A DNA stretch of 22,443 bases from Chlamydomonas sphaeroides (lineage: Eukaryota > Chlorophyta > Chlorophyceae > Chlamydomonadales > Chlamydomonadaceae), in contig BDDC01000266.1 of the NCBI GenBank assembly GCA_001662425.1, positions 575-23,017 of the forward strand, in the 5' to 3' direction. The translations under genes were made by a program, and so were the position numbers. A model generated the notes under the pieces. That model worked only from the letters and a program-made list of their open reading frames with translations, ran no database searches and had not been told where the DNA came from. This document shows positions 1 to 12,000 of the stretch, one piece after another (positions within the stretch are counted from its first letter, which is position 1; the number at the start of each line of letters is the position of its first letter).

Positions 1-345
1 AGACTCACCGCCTACTCACACCGCCGCTATCATGCCCTGGCCTTGCACCAGGTGCTCATGCGATTTAGGCTGGGGTGCTGGGACCTTGAGGCCAACCGCC
101 CCCGTGGCAGAACGCGGGAGGCACGCCTTTGCGGGTTGTGTGCTAACAGCGTTGAAGATGAGTTACATGTGTTCGGCGAGTGTCCCACATATAGCCAGCT
201 GCGGGCTGAGTACGAGCCTACTCTCCAACTTGCACGTCGTGGCATGCGCCGCGTGATGCTAGAGGCTGATCCGAGTCAAGTGGCCCGGTATCTGAGGGAT
301 GTGTGGAATAGGCGGACCGTAGCGCTGAGGAGCCGAGGGCCCTAG
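1..345 (+). CDS. LINE retrotransposon ORF2, C-terminal end (partial)
   Basis: The reading frame is open from the first base of the window to a TAG at 343-345, so this is the last 114 codons of a longer protein cut by the window edge. It holds a Cys-x2-Cys-x8-His-x4-Cys cluster (core CGLC...ELHVFGEC), preceded by a stretch containing LMRFRLGCWDLE. This layout is typical of the zinc-binding tail that follows the reverse transcriptase in LINE ORF2 proteins, where it is thought to help bind template RNA or target DNA. The catalytic reverse transcriptase and endonuclease lie outside the window, so activity cannot be judged. The structured tail that follows directly, and that recurs elsewhere in the window without ORF2, supports the LINE call. 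The clade (L1, RandI or other) is not resolved. Confidence 0.75.
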   Translation, partial: RLTAYSHRRYHALALHQVLMRFRLGCWDLEANRPRGRTREARLCGLCANSVEDELHVFGECPTYSQLRAEYEPTLQLARRGMRRVMLEADPSQVARYLRDVWNRRTVALRSRGP

Positions 346-686
346 CGCACTGAGATGACCTGATCTGCCGATGGCCCCCCTGGCTGTGAAACGGCGACCT
401 CCGCTTTGCGGTGAAACAGTAACAGTAACAGGTACCGGCCGCCGCAAGCGGCCGCGACACAGCTAGAGCGGCAGCAGCGGCGGCGTGCGTCAGGAGATAT
501 GGTTCTGCCGTTTAGGCAGTTCGGGCGGCAAAGTCCGGCCCGTGGGGTGAGGGCACGGATGTCTGTGTGCCCCAGACCCCTCAAATAGTCCCAGCTATGA
601 CCGCATAAGGACCGACGATGTGCGTCTGGTCTGGGTGGCCTTTTTTTGGGGCGAGCCATGCACCCTTGCGCAGCTGGGGAGGTTTT
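1..686 (+). mobile_element. 3' end of a LINE element (ORF2 end plus 3' tail, copy 1)
   Basis: The element comprises the ORF2 end (to 345) and a non-coding 3' tail to about 686. The part from about 457 to 686 is shared with an inverted copy at 19971-20214; the part from about 504 is shared with 1885-2079; and about 50 bases at the end are shared with 14349-14399. All copies stop matching just after a GGTTT-like end, which marks the element's 3' terminus. There is no poly(A) run. The tail contains two potential hairpins (505-519 and 540-558) preserved in the longer copies. A short imperfect AACAGT repeat lies at about 417-432. Confidence 0.75.
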
Positions 687-1884
687 GAAGAAGTCATTTG
701 GGGGCGGGTGGTGCAGTAGAAGAGGACGATATGGGTGCGCGGGCACTTCTTATAGCCCGCATGGGGTGACGAGGTTCGCGAGGTTCGCGGCATCTGGAAC
801 TTCCTGAACGAGGTTGTCCGAGGTTGGCCCAACTGCTTCGTGAGGAGATCGTGAGGTGATCGTGAGGTCCGCTACTGGTCAAGAAGCAGCGCCACCAGAG
901 GTACCAACATCGTTTCCGCTTCACAACGAACGCACTGTGCGGAGCAGTTTGTGAGGCGTTTGGGCAGGTGGCTCGCCCCTGGTATTGAAGGAAAGGTAGC
1001 GCCGGCCCTCGCATCTTGCCCTTTCAATACATCGATGACTGATATCAATATGCTGTACCGACTGAGGGACGCTCGAGCTATGGATAGGTCGGCGTATGTT
1101 TAAAGAAGGCAGGAGAGAGAAGAGGGTTACGCCGAGAGCGAGGGCCGAGGTCCTCTGTGACGGGGTGTTTCTGACAGCCGTAAGGGTCGGCGGGGCCCCT
1201 CAAGCACAAGTAGTAGGCAAGATCTCAGGAGGCTTGGGGCTATCGGGATGTGTCTGGGAGTTGATGTCGCGCGGGGGGACACACGGAGCGGGGGGAGACT
1301 GTGTTTCGCGTGGCCCCTAAAAGTCTCGCCATTGCGGTTACGAGCACCAGAGTCCACTCCAGAGGTTCAACCAACGCACAACATTGCATTTGCAGGCACA
1401 CAGGTTGTCGCGAGAAACGTCGTGCGAGCTGCATGCGATGTCACTGCTCACGTACTCCTACAAGCAAGTCAGAGTACATTGCGTGTTGTTTGCAGCTCTG
1501 AAGTGTACGTAGAGATTGGACCTCGCGAGTTTCGGTCAAAAACTGCCGCGTCACATTTTGCTGACCTCCTGCGCAATGCTTGTTCCTTCGCTGTTGCTAG
1601 TCAAAGCTCCTTTCTCCTACGTACTGCGTTTGGCCGTCGCATCTCATAGCCGCATTACGTAGGTTTCCGAGCTGTCACGCTCCGCAAGGCTCGTGCCCCT
1701 ATCGGCCTCGCCACTGAGCGACCGATGCGTCACGATGGCTTGGGAGCGGCTGTCGGAGAGAGCGGTGCCTGGCCGCTTGCGTTACGTTCAAGTGTTCCAA
1801 CACTGCGGAACGCACGTAGCAGGGTACGTAGCGTTGCTGGCACGTGCGTGCGGCTGTTGGGCAGGGTGCAGTCCCAGGTGCAGT
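687..1884. other. Gene-poor spacer between two LINE tails
   Basis: No gene can be recognised here. The GC content is visibly lower than in the gene bodies. One frame, roughly 1248-1649 (+), stays open for 133 codons and ends at a TAG. Its last 90 residues look protein-like in composition but match no family I know, and I see no clear start context or splice partners. It could be a remnant of an older mobile element or chance. Confidence 0.4.
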
Positions 1885-2079
1885 CCTGCCGTTAAGGGCA
1901 ATTCGGGCAGCTAGGTCCTGCCCGTGAGGTGAGGGCACGGCGGTTAGCGTGCCCGAGACCCCTCAAATAGTCCGTAATAGTCCCAGCTATGACCGCATAA
2001 GGACCGACGATGTGCGTCTGGTCTGGGTGGCCTCTTTTTGGGGCGAGCCATGCACCCCTGCGCAGCTGGGACAGGTTTG
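1885..2079 (+). mobile_element. LINE 3' tail, copy 2 (5'-truncated)
   Basis: This stretch matches the tail at about 504-686 closely, on the same strand. It includes the second hairpin stem (CCGTG at 1922-1926 with CACGG at 1936-1940) and a shortened first one (TGCC at 1887-1890 with GGCA at 1897-1900). The bases AATAGTCC are duplicated once inside it. No ORF2 sequence precedes it, as expected for a 5'-truncated LINE insertion. No target-site duplication is obvious. Confidence 0.7.
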
Positions 2080-3009
2080 CCCGTCAGTGGTCGACAGTAG
2101 CGGAAACTCCAGGGGCGGGGGTGGCGGGGGTTGTTTGGGCGTGGTCCGTGGAGGACGGTTCCGACCCAGGCAGACTCTCCTCTGGACTGTATGGGCATGA
2201 CGCGGTATGCTGACCCCGGGCTGGAGCTAGCGCGTACCGAAGCTGTAGGCCGGTGCAGGTAGATGCTGCGATAGCGCCGCCTTCACGACTGACGGGTTGG
2301 CGCCTGATGGCGGCAAGGCGCCATGCTGTTGGCCGCTTACGCACTCGCGCGCCAGGCATGAGGTGTCCTCTTGTAGTGTCATCAGCGCCCGTCCTAGCCC
2401 TGATGCCAACACGAAGGCTTGAGGTGCCTGAGCGCGTCTCCCGCCTGCAGCCATGCACATGCCGCAAGGGAGGCGGGTGTCTGGGGCGTGTTCAAGGCGC
2501 AGGCACATCGCGGCGTGCGCGGAGAGGTTGCAACTCAGGCCGAAAGGTGGAAGGTTAACTGAGGAATGAAGCCGAGAGCCTGTGACCTGCCGCGTGGGGT
2601 AGGGCGAAATGGTCAGGGGTCCCAAGTAGCTGTGATAACATCGTGGCGGCTGCGGGGATGTGCGGATGGGACTGTTCAGGGGCATTTGAACTGTGTGCAG
2701 TCGCTAGGAATGGTTGAACGCTGTGTCGCGGCAACAAGGGACTCTGGGGCGACGTGGACCTGGGGGGCCGGGGGGGCCGGGGGCGGCGACGCCGCACGCG
2801 GGCGGTTACGGCATGAACGCAGCGGAACTGCAAGCTATCGGCTCGCCGTTCAACGCAGACGATAGAGTGTCCAGGTCACCATAAGCTCGTCGCCCAACGT
2901 ACCTAAAGCAGCAACTTCACGCCGGTGTCATTGCTTCACCTCCCGCACTGCGCCGCTCTCAAGACCAGCTGCAAGCCCTCGTTGGCTGCTGAGCAGCTAG
3001 GTCTACAGA
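2080..3009. promoter_or_regulatory. Upstream region and presumed promoter of the GAF-PAS-kinase gene
   Basis: No protein gene is supported here. The stretch contains a G-rich run at about 2758-2792 and, nearest the gene, a CT-rich less structured sequence (about 2900-3009) that looks like a 5' untranslated region. An in-frame TAG at 2998-3000 lies 9 bases before the start codon of the kinase gene. I see no convincing TATA box, and the transcription start cannot be placed. Confidence 0.35.
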
Positions 3010-6000
3010 ATGGGCAATTGCCTCTCTGCCCCGCAAGGGCGTGAGGTGAACTATAAGGCGCAGGACCTCCTGACGTCTCCTCTTGCGCCCCCGGCGCCCG
3101 CGGTGAGCCGAAAGCTCAAGCTAGCAGAGGCTGGTCGGCCGGCCCCAAGGGTGCTCGTGTGACTGACAGTTTCGTCCAGAGAGCTGCTCCCTCGGGTGGC
3201 CCTCCGGTGCGCCAACTGCGCTTATACCGAACCGCTTGTACAGCAACGCTGCAAATGGCTGCTGGAGAGTGCATTCCCGCGTGCGTATCGGCATCGTATC
3301 AAAGCCCGCAGCGTTCATAAACGGGACGTTCTCCTGCATAATGCGGTCCTTAAAATCGTTTAAAATCACCCAAATGGCGCTCCGCCTCATGGCGACGCCT
3401 CCTGAAGCGACTGGCGCAACTGGCACCAGCACGCACTCGCCAGCCGGGCCAGCCTGCCCGCCCCCCAAAATTCCGCCGCCCCCTTCCCTGCCCCCCTTTC
3501 TCACCACTCTTCTCTGCAGCCCATGGATGTGGTGGCCGGCAAGGTGCCCACCAAGGGCGACAAGGCCGCCATCGATTCGAGCGCCATTGACTCGGAACTC
3601 ATCGGCAACGTGCTTGACCCCGAAAACGGCCCCGCCAAGGGCATGCCGTACCAGGTGCGGCGGTGGCGGTCATACTGCCTCTGAAACCCGCTGTTGGGCG
3701 CCCGGACAAGTGCGCACCGCACAGCACGTTCCCATCCGCTGGCCGCACCTGGCTAAGCGCCGCCCTAGCAACCAGCCCAGTCTCCCGGGCTACAGCGCGG
3801 GCGTCGCAACGCCCCCTTCCCCGAGGCACGGCACGCCGCCGCGCCGCGGTGGAACACGGCGGCGGCACAGCTGTCACCCGGCGAACCGCTCGGCCGCGGT
3901 TCGCAGCCGCGCCTGGGGAACTGCCGGCGTCGCCGCCCCTCCCTCCCAAGGCGCCGCGCTCATTGCGGGCCCGCGCCGCGAGCTGTAGCGCGGCCCGCAC
4001 GCCCTGGGCGGCCGCGGGCCATGCCGCGGCACACGGCGCGCCCCTGGCCCGTGCCCAGCTGCTCAGCTTGCCAGCCAACCTCCGCGTGCTGCCCTCCCCT
4101 CCCCTCCTCCTCCCCCTCTCCTCCCCCACCCCCGCAGGTGCACGTGCTCGGACCCCCCGTGCCCCCCTGCGAGGAGCAGCGCCTGGCCACCATCCGCGCG
4201 CTTGACAAGATGGCCTGCCCGCAGCCCGTGGTGAGGCGCCGGGGCGGGCGGCGAGGGGAAAGGGGCGGGAGACGAGGGCGCGTGTGTGTGGGTGTGGGTG
4301 TGTGCACGGCACGTCGAGCGGGAGCCGCGCTGCGGTGTGGTTGGGGCGTTGTGGCGTTGTAAAGGTGGGCAGCAGCTCCTGCCGCCATGGGAGCGCTGGG
4401 CGAGATGGCTCGCCCACATGTCCGATGCGGGGCGCCGGGACGGGGACGCATAGCAAGACGGGGCCGGCGTGGGGCTCCGGGCGTGGCCCGCGAGGTGGCC
4501 TCTGAAGGGTCCCGTGCTGGGGAAAGCGTGCATGCGCGTACGCGTGCACGCGCGCGACGACGTTTGGCGGAGGGGGAGGGCGGCGAGCGGATGGAGGGGT
4601 CAACAGGCCGCGGGCGCGGCGCGGCGTTGGCCGCCGCTCGCAGTCCGCCCGCCTCGCGCTGGGTGAATCGGCGGCAGGAGGAGTGCGCCGCGCAAGGCGC
4701 ACTGCGACAGGCTCTCGAGGAAGGCGGGCGCGCCTCGTAGCCGGCTGGGCGATGGGCCGATGGCGCGACAGCTTCCGCGCCACAGCCGGGCTGCCGCCGC
4801 CTGCATGTGTGGGCCTTCGCCCGACGGCCTGCTCTGCAGTGTCGCCGAGGCGGCGCCGCGCTGCGCTCGTACCAGCGCGCCCACTGCCCCATGCGCAGTG
4901 CCGCAGCCGCACACGCACCGAGGGCGGGCCGCGCGGGTCGTGCTTGCTATATGTTGCTGGTTTCTGAACACACCCTCCCGCCCCTCGCTCCTCCCTCCGC
5001 GCCCCTGCAGGAGGACCCGGAGATCTCGTCCATCCTGCGCCTGTGCACCTCGATGTTCCAGGTTCGGTCGGGCCCAGGATGGGGGACAGCGGGGTGGGGA
5101 TGAGGGTGGTGGTGCAGTGGCGCGGCGCAAGGGGCGCCATGGGAGGTGGCGGCACGGCGGCGCACCGCTGAAGCGCTTGCGCCCCTGGACCGCCCGCGCA
5201 CTGCCCCCCTTAACCTCACTGGCCGCGCTTTCCCTCTCCCCCGCCCTGCAGGCGCCCGTGGCGCTGGTGGCGCTCTTCGACTCGAAGCGCGTCTACATCA
5301 GCGGCAGCGAGGGTGGGTGCAGGCAGGGGAGAGAGGCACTTGGGGGAGGGGCGTTGGAAGGGCAGGGCAGGGAGGGGTCTTGGCTTCCGCGAAGGAAAAT
5401 GTTGCCGCGGCGGGCTGGGGAAGGATTCATGAATCTGAACAGCCTGCGGCGCACTCACGACGTTGGAGCTCTGGCCCCGTGCTGTGGCGCCCCTGCGCGC
5501 CTGGCGCCCGAGCGCCCGCCGGCTCCAACCCCGCGCGCCGCCTCGTCCTGCCCAGCCTTCCCCCACGCTCTCTCGCCACGCCCCCTCTCCCGCTGCCTCT
5601 TCGCCCCCTGCCCCTCCGCCCTCGTCCCGCAGGCAACGTCATCCCCTGCGGCGACTTCCCCTGGCGCTGGACGCTGTGCGCCTGGAGCCTGGCCTACAAC
5701 AACGCGCAGATCCTGGTCATCCCCGACACGCTGCAGGTGGGGCTCGTGCACTTGACGTTCATACCCATACTCATATGCATGATGTGAAGGTGCGTGTGGT
5801 CCATAGAAACGCTGCGGGTAGGGCCTGCTGCAAACGTGCCACTGCACGCCGCACGTGGCGGGGTTGTACCGCGCAGCTGTTGTACCGGTAGGCGATGAGC
5901 TTGGCGACGCGTACAGGGCGCTGCGGAGCTCGAGCCAGCGCGCTGGTCGACGCCGCCTGGCCCCTGCCCCTTGGCCCCCACCCAGGACGCGCGCTTCCGC

Positions 6001-9000
6001 GAGAACGCCAAGGTCACGGGCTACCCGGGCGTGCGCTTCTACTGTGGCGCGCCGCTCATTGCCTCCAACGGCCACCGCCTTGGCACGCTGTGAGACGCCA
6101 GGGCTGGAGATAGCGAAGCAAGCGGCGGCGGCTCGCCCAACCCCCGCCCTCCCCTGTCCGCCTCCCCCCTCTCCCATTACATGCCTTCCCTCCCCTCTCC
6201 CATTACATGCTCTCCCTCCCCTTCCCCATTACATGCCCTGCCTCCCCTCCCTGTCCGCCCCTCTCCTCCCCCTATGGACAGCTGCTTTGCGGATGTGACC
6301 GCCCGCCCCGGCTTTGACGCCGCCAGCTGCAGCGTCATGAACAACCTGAGCGAGCTGGTGGTGCGCCACCTGGAGAAGGACATTGCGCTCAAGCTCAAGA
6401 CGCGCGACAACGACGTGCTCAAGGTCCGGGGGAAGGGAGGGGAAAGGAAGGGGGAGTGTGTGTGTGTTTTCGTGTTTGGTTTTGGCGCTGGGTCGCATCC
6501 TGCAGCTGCGACAGCAGCCTGGATGGCTGCGGCGCGCCTCCCCGTGCGTCGGCCTGACACGTACCCTGCCCTCCTGCCCCTCCTTTTCCCCCGCCTTTTC
6601 CCCTCAGGCCACCTACGGCCAGCTGCAGCGCACGCTGGACTGCTTCGACCACTGCGTCGTGCTCATCGACACCGCGGAGCCGGGCTGGCGCGTGCTACAC
6701 GCCAACTCCGCCTGGTCCAAGCTCACGGGTGGGGGCCGCGGGGGATGGGGGGGAGGGGAGCCGGCAAGAGGCCGTGCGTGCGTGCACGCGTGTGTGGTGT
6801 GCGCATTCATGTGTTGCTGCTGCACCCTGGATTGAACGAGGCTGGCGGGTGCCGCTGGCCCCGAGCACGGGCATGGGCTTCAAGAACACACACGTGTTTT
6901 GTGGATATTTCTGGACACACGTGTTACTACATCACACAGCAGAAGAACTGAGCACACGTGTCACCCTTCCCTCTCCTTCCGTCACCCCTCCCTCAGGCGT
7001 GGAGCGACCCGACCTGCTGGGCAAGCCGCTGACCGAGATCTTCGAGGGTACCGAGGGCGTGCCCGTGCCCAACCCCGAGCTGGAGGACGCGGCCGCCAAT
7101 TGCTACGACTTCACGGTAGGGCGGCACGGGGGCTGGCGCAGCAGGGGGCCCGAGGCGGCTGCTGCTGGAAGATCGTGGGGATGTGGTGTGGCGAGCGAGC
7201 TCCCACGCCCTCCCACCACGCCCTGCTCTGGTCACAGCGTCTCGCCAAGCACCATCCTGCACAGCACCTCATCCCCTCGCCCGCTTGCCCCTCCCGCCGT
7301 GGGCCGAAGAACATGCGGGAGCTTGGGATGTTGCCTGCACCGGGGCCTCCGTCGCTGCTATCGCACCCTCTACCCATGTTACACCCGCCCCCGCCCTCAG
7401 GTGACCGCCGCCAAGCTGCGCCTGGCCTCGCCCCTGGGCAACCCCAAGAGCGGATTCCTGCTCACCTTCCGGCCCGCGTCGCGCGAGGGCATGGACGACA
7501 GCTGCGTGCCCATCGGCATCCCCGCCTTCCTGCGGTACGGCACCGTACTCCGCGCCACCGGTGTCACGTGATGTGCCGTACATGTGGACCACACGCGCGC
7601 CGCCCTGCGCAACAGCTGCCTGCCACCTCCACCTGACCCCGTTGCTGCCGCCGCCCGCCCCCGCTGCCGCTGTCCCCCCCTCCGCAGGCCCGACGCCGCA
7701 GGCGCTGGCCTTCCCGGCACGCCCGGCGCCGCGGGCGCTCGCCGCTTCTACTTTATGAGCGTGGACCTTGCGGGCCGCGCCATCAGCTCGCGCGCCAGGT
7801 GAGGCAACATCACGTGTACGACCGTACCGCTCGGTGCGGTTCGGAGCCGGCCTCAGCGGGCCCTCCACCGCTCGCTTCACATGGCGCCTCCCCTGACTTC
7901 ATCGCCGGCTCCGCTGCCCCCTGCCGCCGTTCCGGCCCCGCGTCCCGCTCTGTGGTCTGCTATTCACACCGCAACATACCCTGTTGCCAATATTTTTCCC
8001 GCGTCCGCAGCTCGGCGCTGTCGGCGGTGACGACCTGGACCACGGGCAGCTCGGAGGTGGTTGAGGTGAGGGAGGCCGGGGGGCGGGGGGCGAGGTGGGG
8101 CCGAGGGCCGCCACCAATACGGCAGATGGGTGCGTTGTGGTGACGTACACACGGTGCTACCCTGGGGCCTGTTGCACGGAGGTAGCAGGGCTGGGTCGCT
8201 TCCTCCCTCCTTCCACGGCCATGGGTACTGGGCGGCAGCACGGCAGGGCCCCGCACGGCACGCTGAAACACACAAACGACCCCCCCCGTCCTCCCCTCCC
8301 TCCTCGTCTACCGGTACCCCCTCCCTGTGTCACTACTCTCGCAACCTCACCTCTTTTTTGTTCCCCTCCCCTCGCCAGGGCCTGTCGCTGGGCCACCTGC
8401 TGGGCAAGGGCTCCTTCGGCGCCGTCTACTACGGCACCTGGCGCGGCGCACCCGTGGCCGTCAAGGTGCGGCATCACGCATGGATATGTGACGAGGACGC
8501 GAGGACATGGGGACATGGGGACATGATGATTGTGTGCACACGGTCCGGCCAGGACCTGCGCCGCCTTACGGCGTGTGTCTGTAGCCGCCCCTCAGGATAA
8601 CACCGCCCGCATCGCCCCTGCCCCCTTTCCTAGGGCAGCTGCTCAGGCCGTGCCCGTACCCTCTCCCCCTGCCACCGCCCACCCTGCCTCGCCTCCCCCG
8701 CCTCGCTGCCACCCCTCAGGTCATGGACCAGGACCTGCGCAAGCTGGTGGCGGGCGGCTCCGCCAACCCAGGCGGCACCAACGGCAGCAACGGCACCGCC
8801 GAGGCCATCCTGGGCTCGCAGCTGCGCCACCCCAACGTGGTGGCCACCCTGAAATGGGTTGCGCGCCGGGTGAGCGCGCGCCGGGGCCGGGTTGCCGGGG
8901 CTCGCAGCAGCAGGCGGAGGTGGCGCTCGGGTGGCGCTGGCAGGAGCGCACCGCGGGCGCACACAAGAGCCGCGCAGCTGCCGGGCCCACCCCGGGTCCA

Positions 9001-12000
9001 CCATTGTGAGGTCCACACGCACGCACCCAAACACATGCACACACGGGCCTCCGCCTGAGAACTTTGCCCCCCCCTGCCCCGTCGCCCGCCCCTCGGCCCG
9101 CAGGTTCACACGGGCGGCAACGGCTCCACCATCGTGAGCTCCGTCGCCTCGGGCTCGCACGTCGGCAACACCAAGGTGCGCCCCGGCCCGGCCCCCGCAT
9201 AGGCCCTCGGCCAGGCCCCCGCACAGGCCCTCGGCCAGGCCCCCGCACAGGCCCCCGGCCGGGCCCCGGCCCTGCCCCCGCTGACCGTGTGTTGTGGCGA
9301 CACGTGCCTCCGCCGTGCCCCCTCACCCTCGCCACCACCGCCACAGGGCGGCAAGACGGGCAACAACAAGGTGGGCACGCTGGCCACCGCCGAGGAGGAG
9401 GAGCCCCAGGGCGGCCCCACGCCCGCCGACGGCTCGGCGCCGTCGGAGCACGCGTGGCCGGTCATCGACTTTGCAGCCGGCGACATGCACGGCCTGGAGG
9501 AGAGCGAGACTTCGGGTGCGTGCGACATCAACATGTCGGAGGTTTGCATCGAGTGTGTGGGAGTGTTGGGGAGTGTGGGGACGTGCAGCGGAGCGCACGT
9601 TGCGAGGCTTGGGTTGCGGGGCAGCCACGTGCAGGGCCTGGCGGATGCAAGAGCACGGTGGTTTGCTGGAACCTGGGCGCGTGGGCCCTGTTCCAAACAC
9701 ATCCTCTTGTCAATGCGCGCCCCTGCTCCCCTCTCCTCCACTGCCCCGTTGCTTCCCCCCGCAGCTTCCAACGTGGTGTCCGGCAACTGGCAGTCGGGCG
9801 GCACCAACGCAGGCAAGGCGCCCGCCGGCGGCAAGACCACCTCGGGCAACGGCCCCATGGTGCAGGGCAAGGGCATGTTGGACAGGTGCGGTGCTGCACG
9901 CATTTTACTGCTTCCTACTCATTTATGTGCCGGACACGATGGTATTCGTTATGCTTCATTATACCGTCTGTTAGTTGGGATAAGGCTATGGATGCCGGGC
10001 AAGGCATGTGTTGTGATATGCGATGATGGTGTGTCTGTGTTGGTTGCTAGAGGCCTCGGCGACAATGCCCCTATGGCGTCGGACATGGGCAGTGCCACGC
10101 TCGCATTGCACCTGTTCGTTCATGGCCAATAGCAGCTGTTGTTTTGACTGGACAGGAAGAGCTGTGTGACGCCCGTCGCCGCGCCGTCGCCGGGTGCTCC
10201 CTGTTCATGTTGGCGATACCTCTCGTCGCCGCCATCCCTTGACCCTCCCTCCCTCCCTCTCTCGCCCGCCGCCTCGCCCCGAAGTGCGCTCACTACGCCC
10301 GGCGGCCGGCGCAGCGAGGACATGAGCTCCGGCAACAACGCGGCCATGATCCAGACCTGGATCATCATGGAGTTCTGCGACAAGGGCTGCCTGCAGGTGG
10401 GGGGTTTAAAGGGGGTTTGGGTCCACGTGACCACGTGCCAAAAACCACCACAACGCCGCACGCGACGGCTGCCGTAACCCCGCGCTGTTTCTCCCTCCCT
10501 CCTCCCGTCCGGCCCGCTGCAGGAGGCCATTGACCGCGGCTGGCTGCGCACGGAGCGCTCGGCGCTCAGCGGCGGCCCCAACATGGCGGCGGTGCTGGCC
10601 ACGGCGCGCGAGGTGGCGTCGGCGCTTGCCTACCTGCACAGCGCCAGGTGGGTCGTCGGGCAGGAGTGGCGGCGGTTGAAAGAGCGGGACACACCTGGGG
10701 ACTGACTGGCGCACGCTCCGAACCACCTCTGCGCGCCCCCCGTGGCTCCCTGGGTGCACTCCCTTCGGAAGCATGGCAGGCGGTGGTCTGTGGGGCTGAT
10801 GCAGCTCCGTCCATTCGCATCGCTGACTCCGCGCAACACGTGCTTCCGCTGCATGCGCTCCTCCGTGGCCCCTACCCCGCTGGGCCCGAGCTTCTGGCTC
10901 GCTGCCGGCTTAGTAGCTCGCCGCTCCCTCGCCCCCCCCCCCGGAGATTTGTAACTAGTTCGTTACTGCCATGATACACCTCCGGCACTCCCGTAAAACC
11001 AAACACACGCCCCCCGCCCCTCCTGCAGCGTGGTGCACGGCGACCTGTCGGGCTGGAACGTCATGCTGTGCTCCTCGGGCGCCGCCGCCGCGGACGGCGG
11101 CCGCGGCTTCGTGGCCAAGGTGGGGGCGGGCGCGAGGGCAGGGCGGGGAGCGGCCAGGGTTCGTGTGCGGCCGGGGGCCACGACAACGTCGTCGGCGATC
11201 AGTTGGGGCTCACGGGAGGTGTGGCCGGGCCTCTGTGCGCATCCCCGCGGCGCCACCCCGAGGCGGTGTTTCGGCTGTCGCGCTGCTTGCGCCTCCCGTC
11301 AGCGCCCGGCGCCTCCCACCCGCTGCCGCTCCCGGCGCCCCGCTCTCGCCAGGTGGCGGACTTCGGCCTGTCGCGCACGCTGGAGATCCGCTCCAAGATG
11401 CAGACCGCCAACTACGGCACGGTGAGGGAGGGGCGGAGGCAGTGGCGCAGGGCCGAGCACCGGTCCGCCCACGTGGGTCGGGTCGGGAAGACCGCACATG
11501 CATGTGCAGCGCGCAGCGCCCGCTCTTATGGCCTGGCTCGCCTGGCTCGCCTGGCTCGCCTGGCTCGCCTGTCTCCCGCCTGCAACCTCCCTCTCAACAC
11601 GCCGTCTTGCCTCTCCTTCGCCCTGCCTCGCCCTCTGCTCAGCTGTCGCACATGCCGCCAGAGCTGGTGGTGCACGGCACCGTGAGCCGCGCCGTGGACG
11701 TGTACAGGTGAGCCCAGGGCTCGGTGGCGCCGCGGCTTGCTGCACACGATCGTTCGCTTGCAGCGGCGGAGCGTCAGCGACCCGCGCCTGACACGTACCC
11801 CGGCCCCCTTGCTCCTCCCCCTCCCTCTTGGCCCCAGCTTCGGCGTGTTGCTGTGGCAGATGTACACCGGCTCGCGGCCCTGGTCGGGTCTCACCCACAG
11901 CCAGATCATCATGCTGATCGGCAGCGGGGTGAGACACGAAGGCGGTTGAGGGGCGGGGAGGCAGGCGAAACGAAGCGAATCGAATCGAAGCACAATAGCA

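Noticed and set aside
3121..3507. Minus-strand 128-codon open frame with protein-like composition
   Set aside because: It lies wholly inside intron 1 of the kinase gene, has no recognised domain and no splice or promoter support.
3523..3654. ATG at 3523 as the kinase start
   Set aside because: A splice acceptor ends three bases before it, and the upstream exon 3010-3102 joins in frame with a strong MGNCLS start.
3599..5155. Minus-strand 518-codon open frame
   Set aside because: It spans exons and introns of the kinase gene on the other strand and consists of Pro/Arg/Ala-rich composition typical of GC-rich shadow frames.
6997..7534. PAS domain as a LOV photoreceptor
   Set aside because: The flavin-binding NCRFLQ-type cysteine motif is absent.
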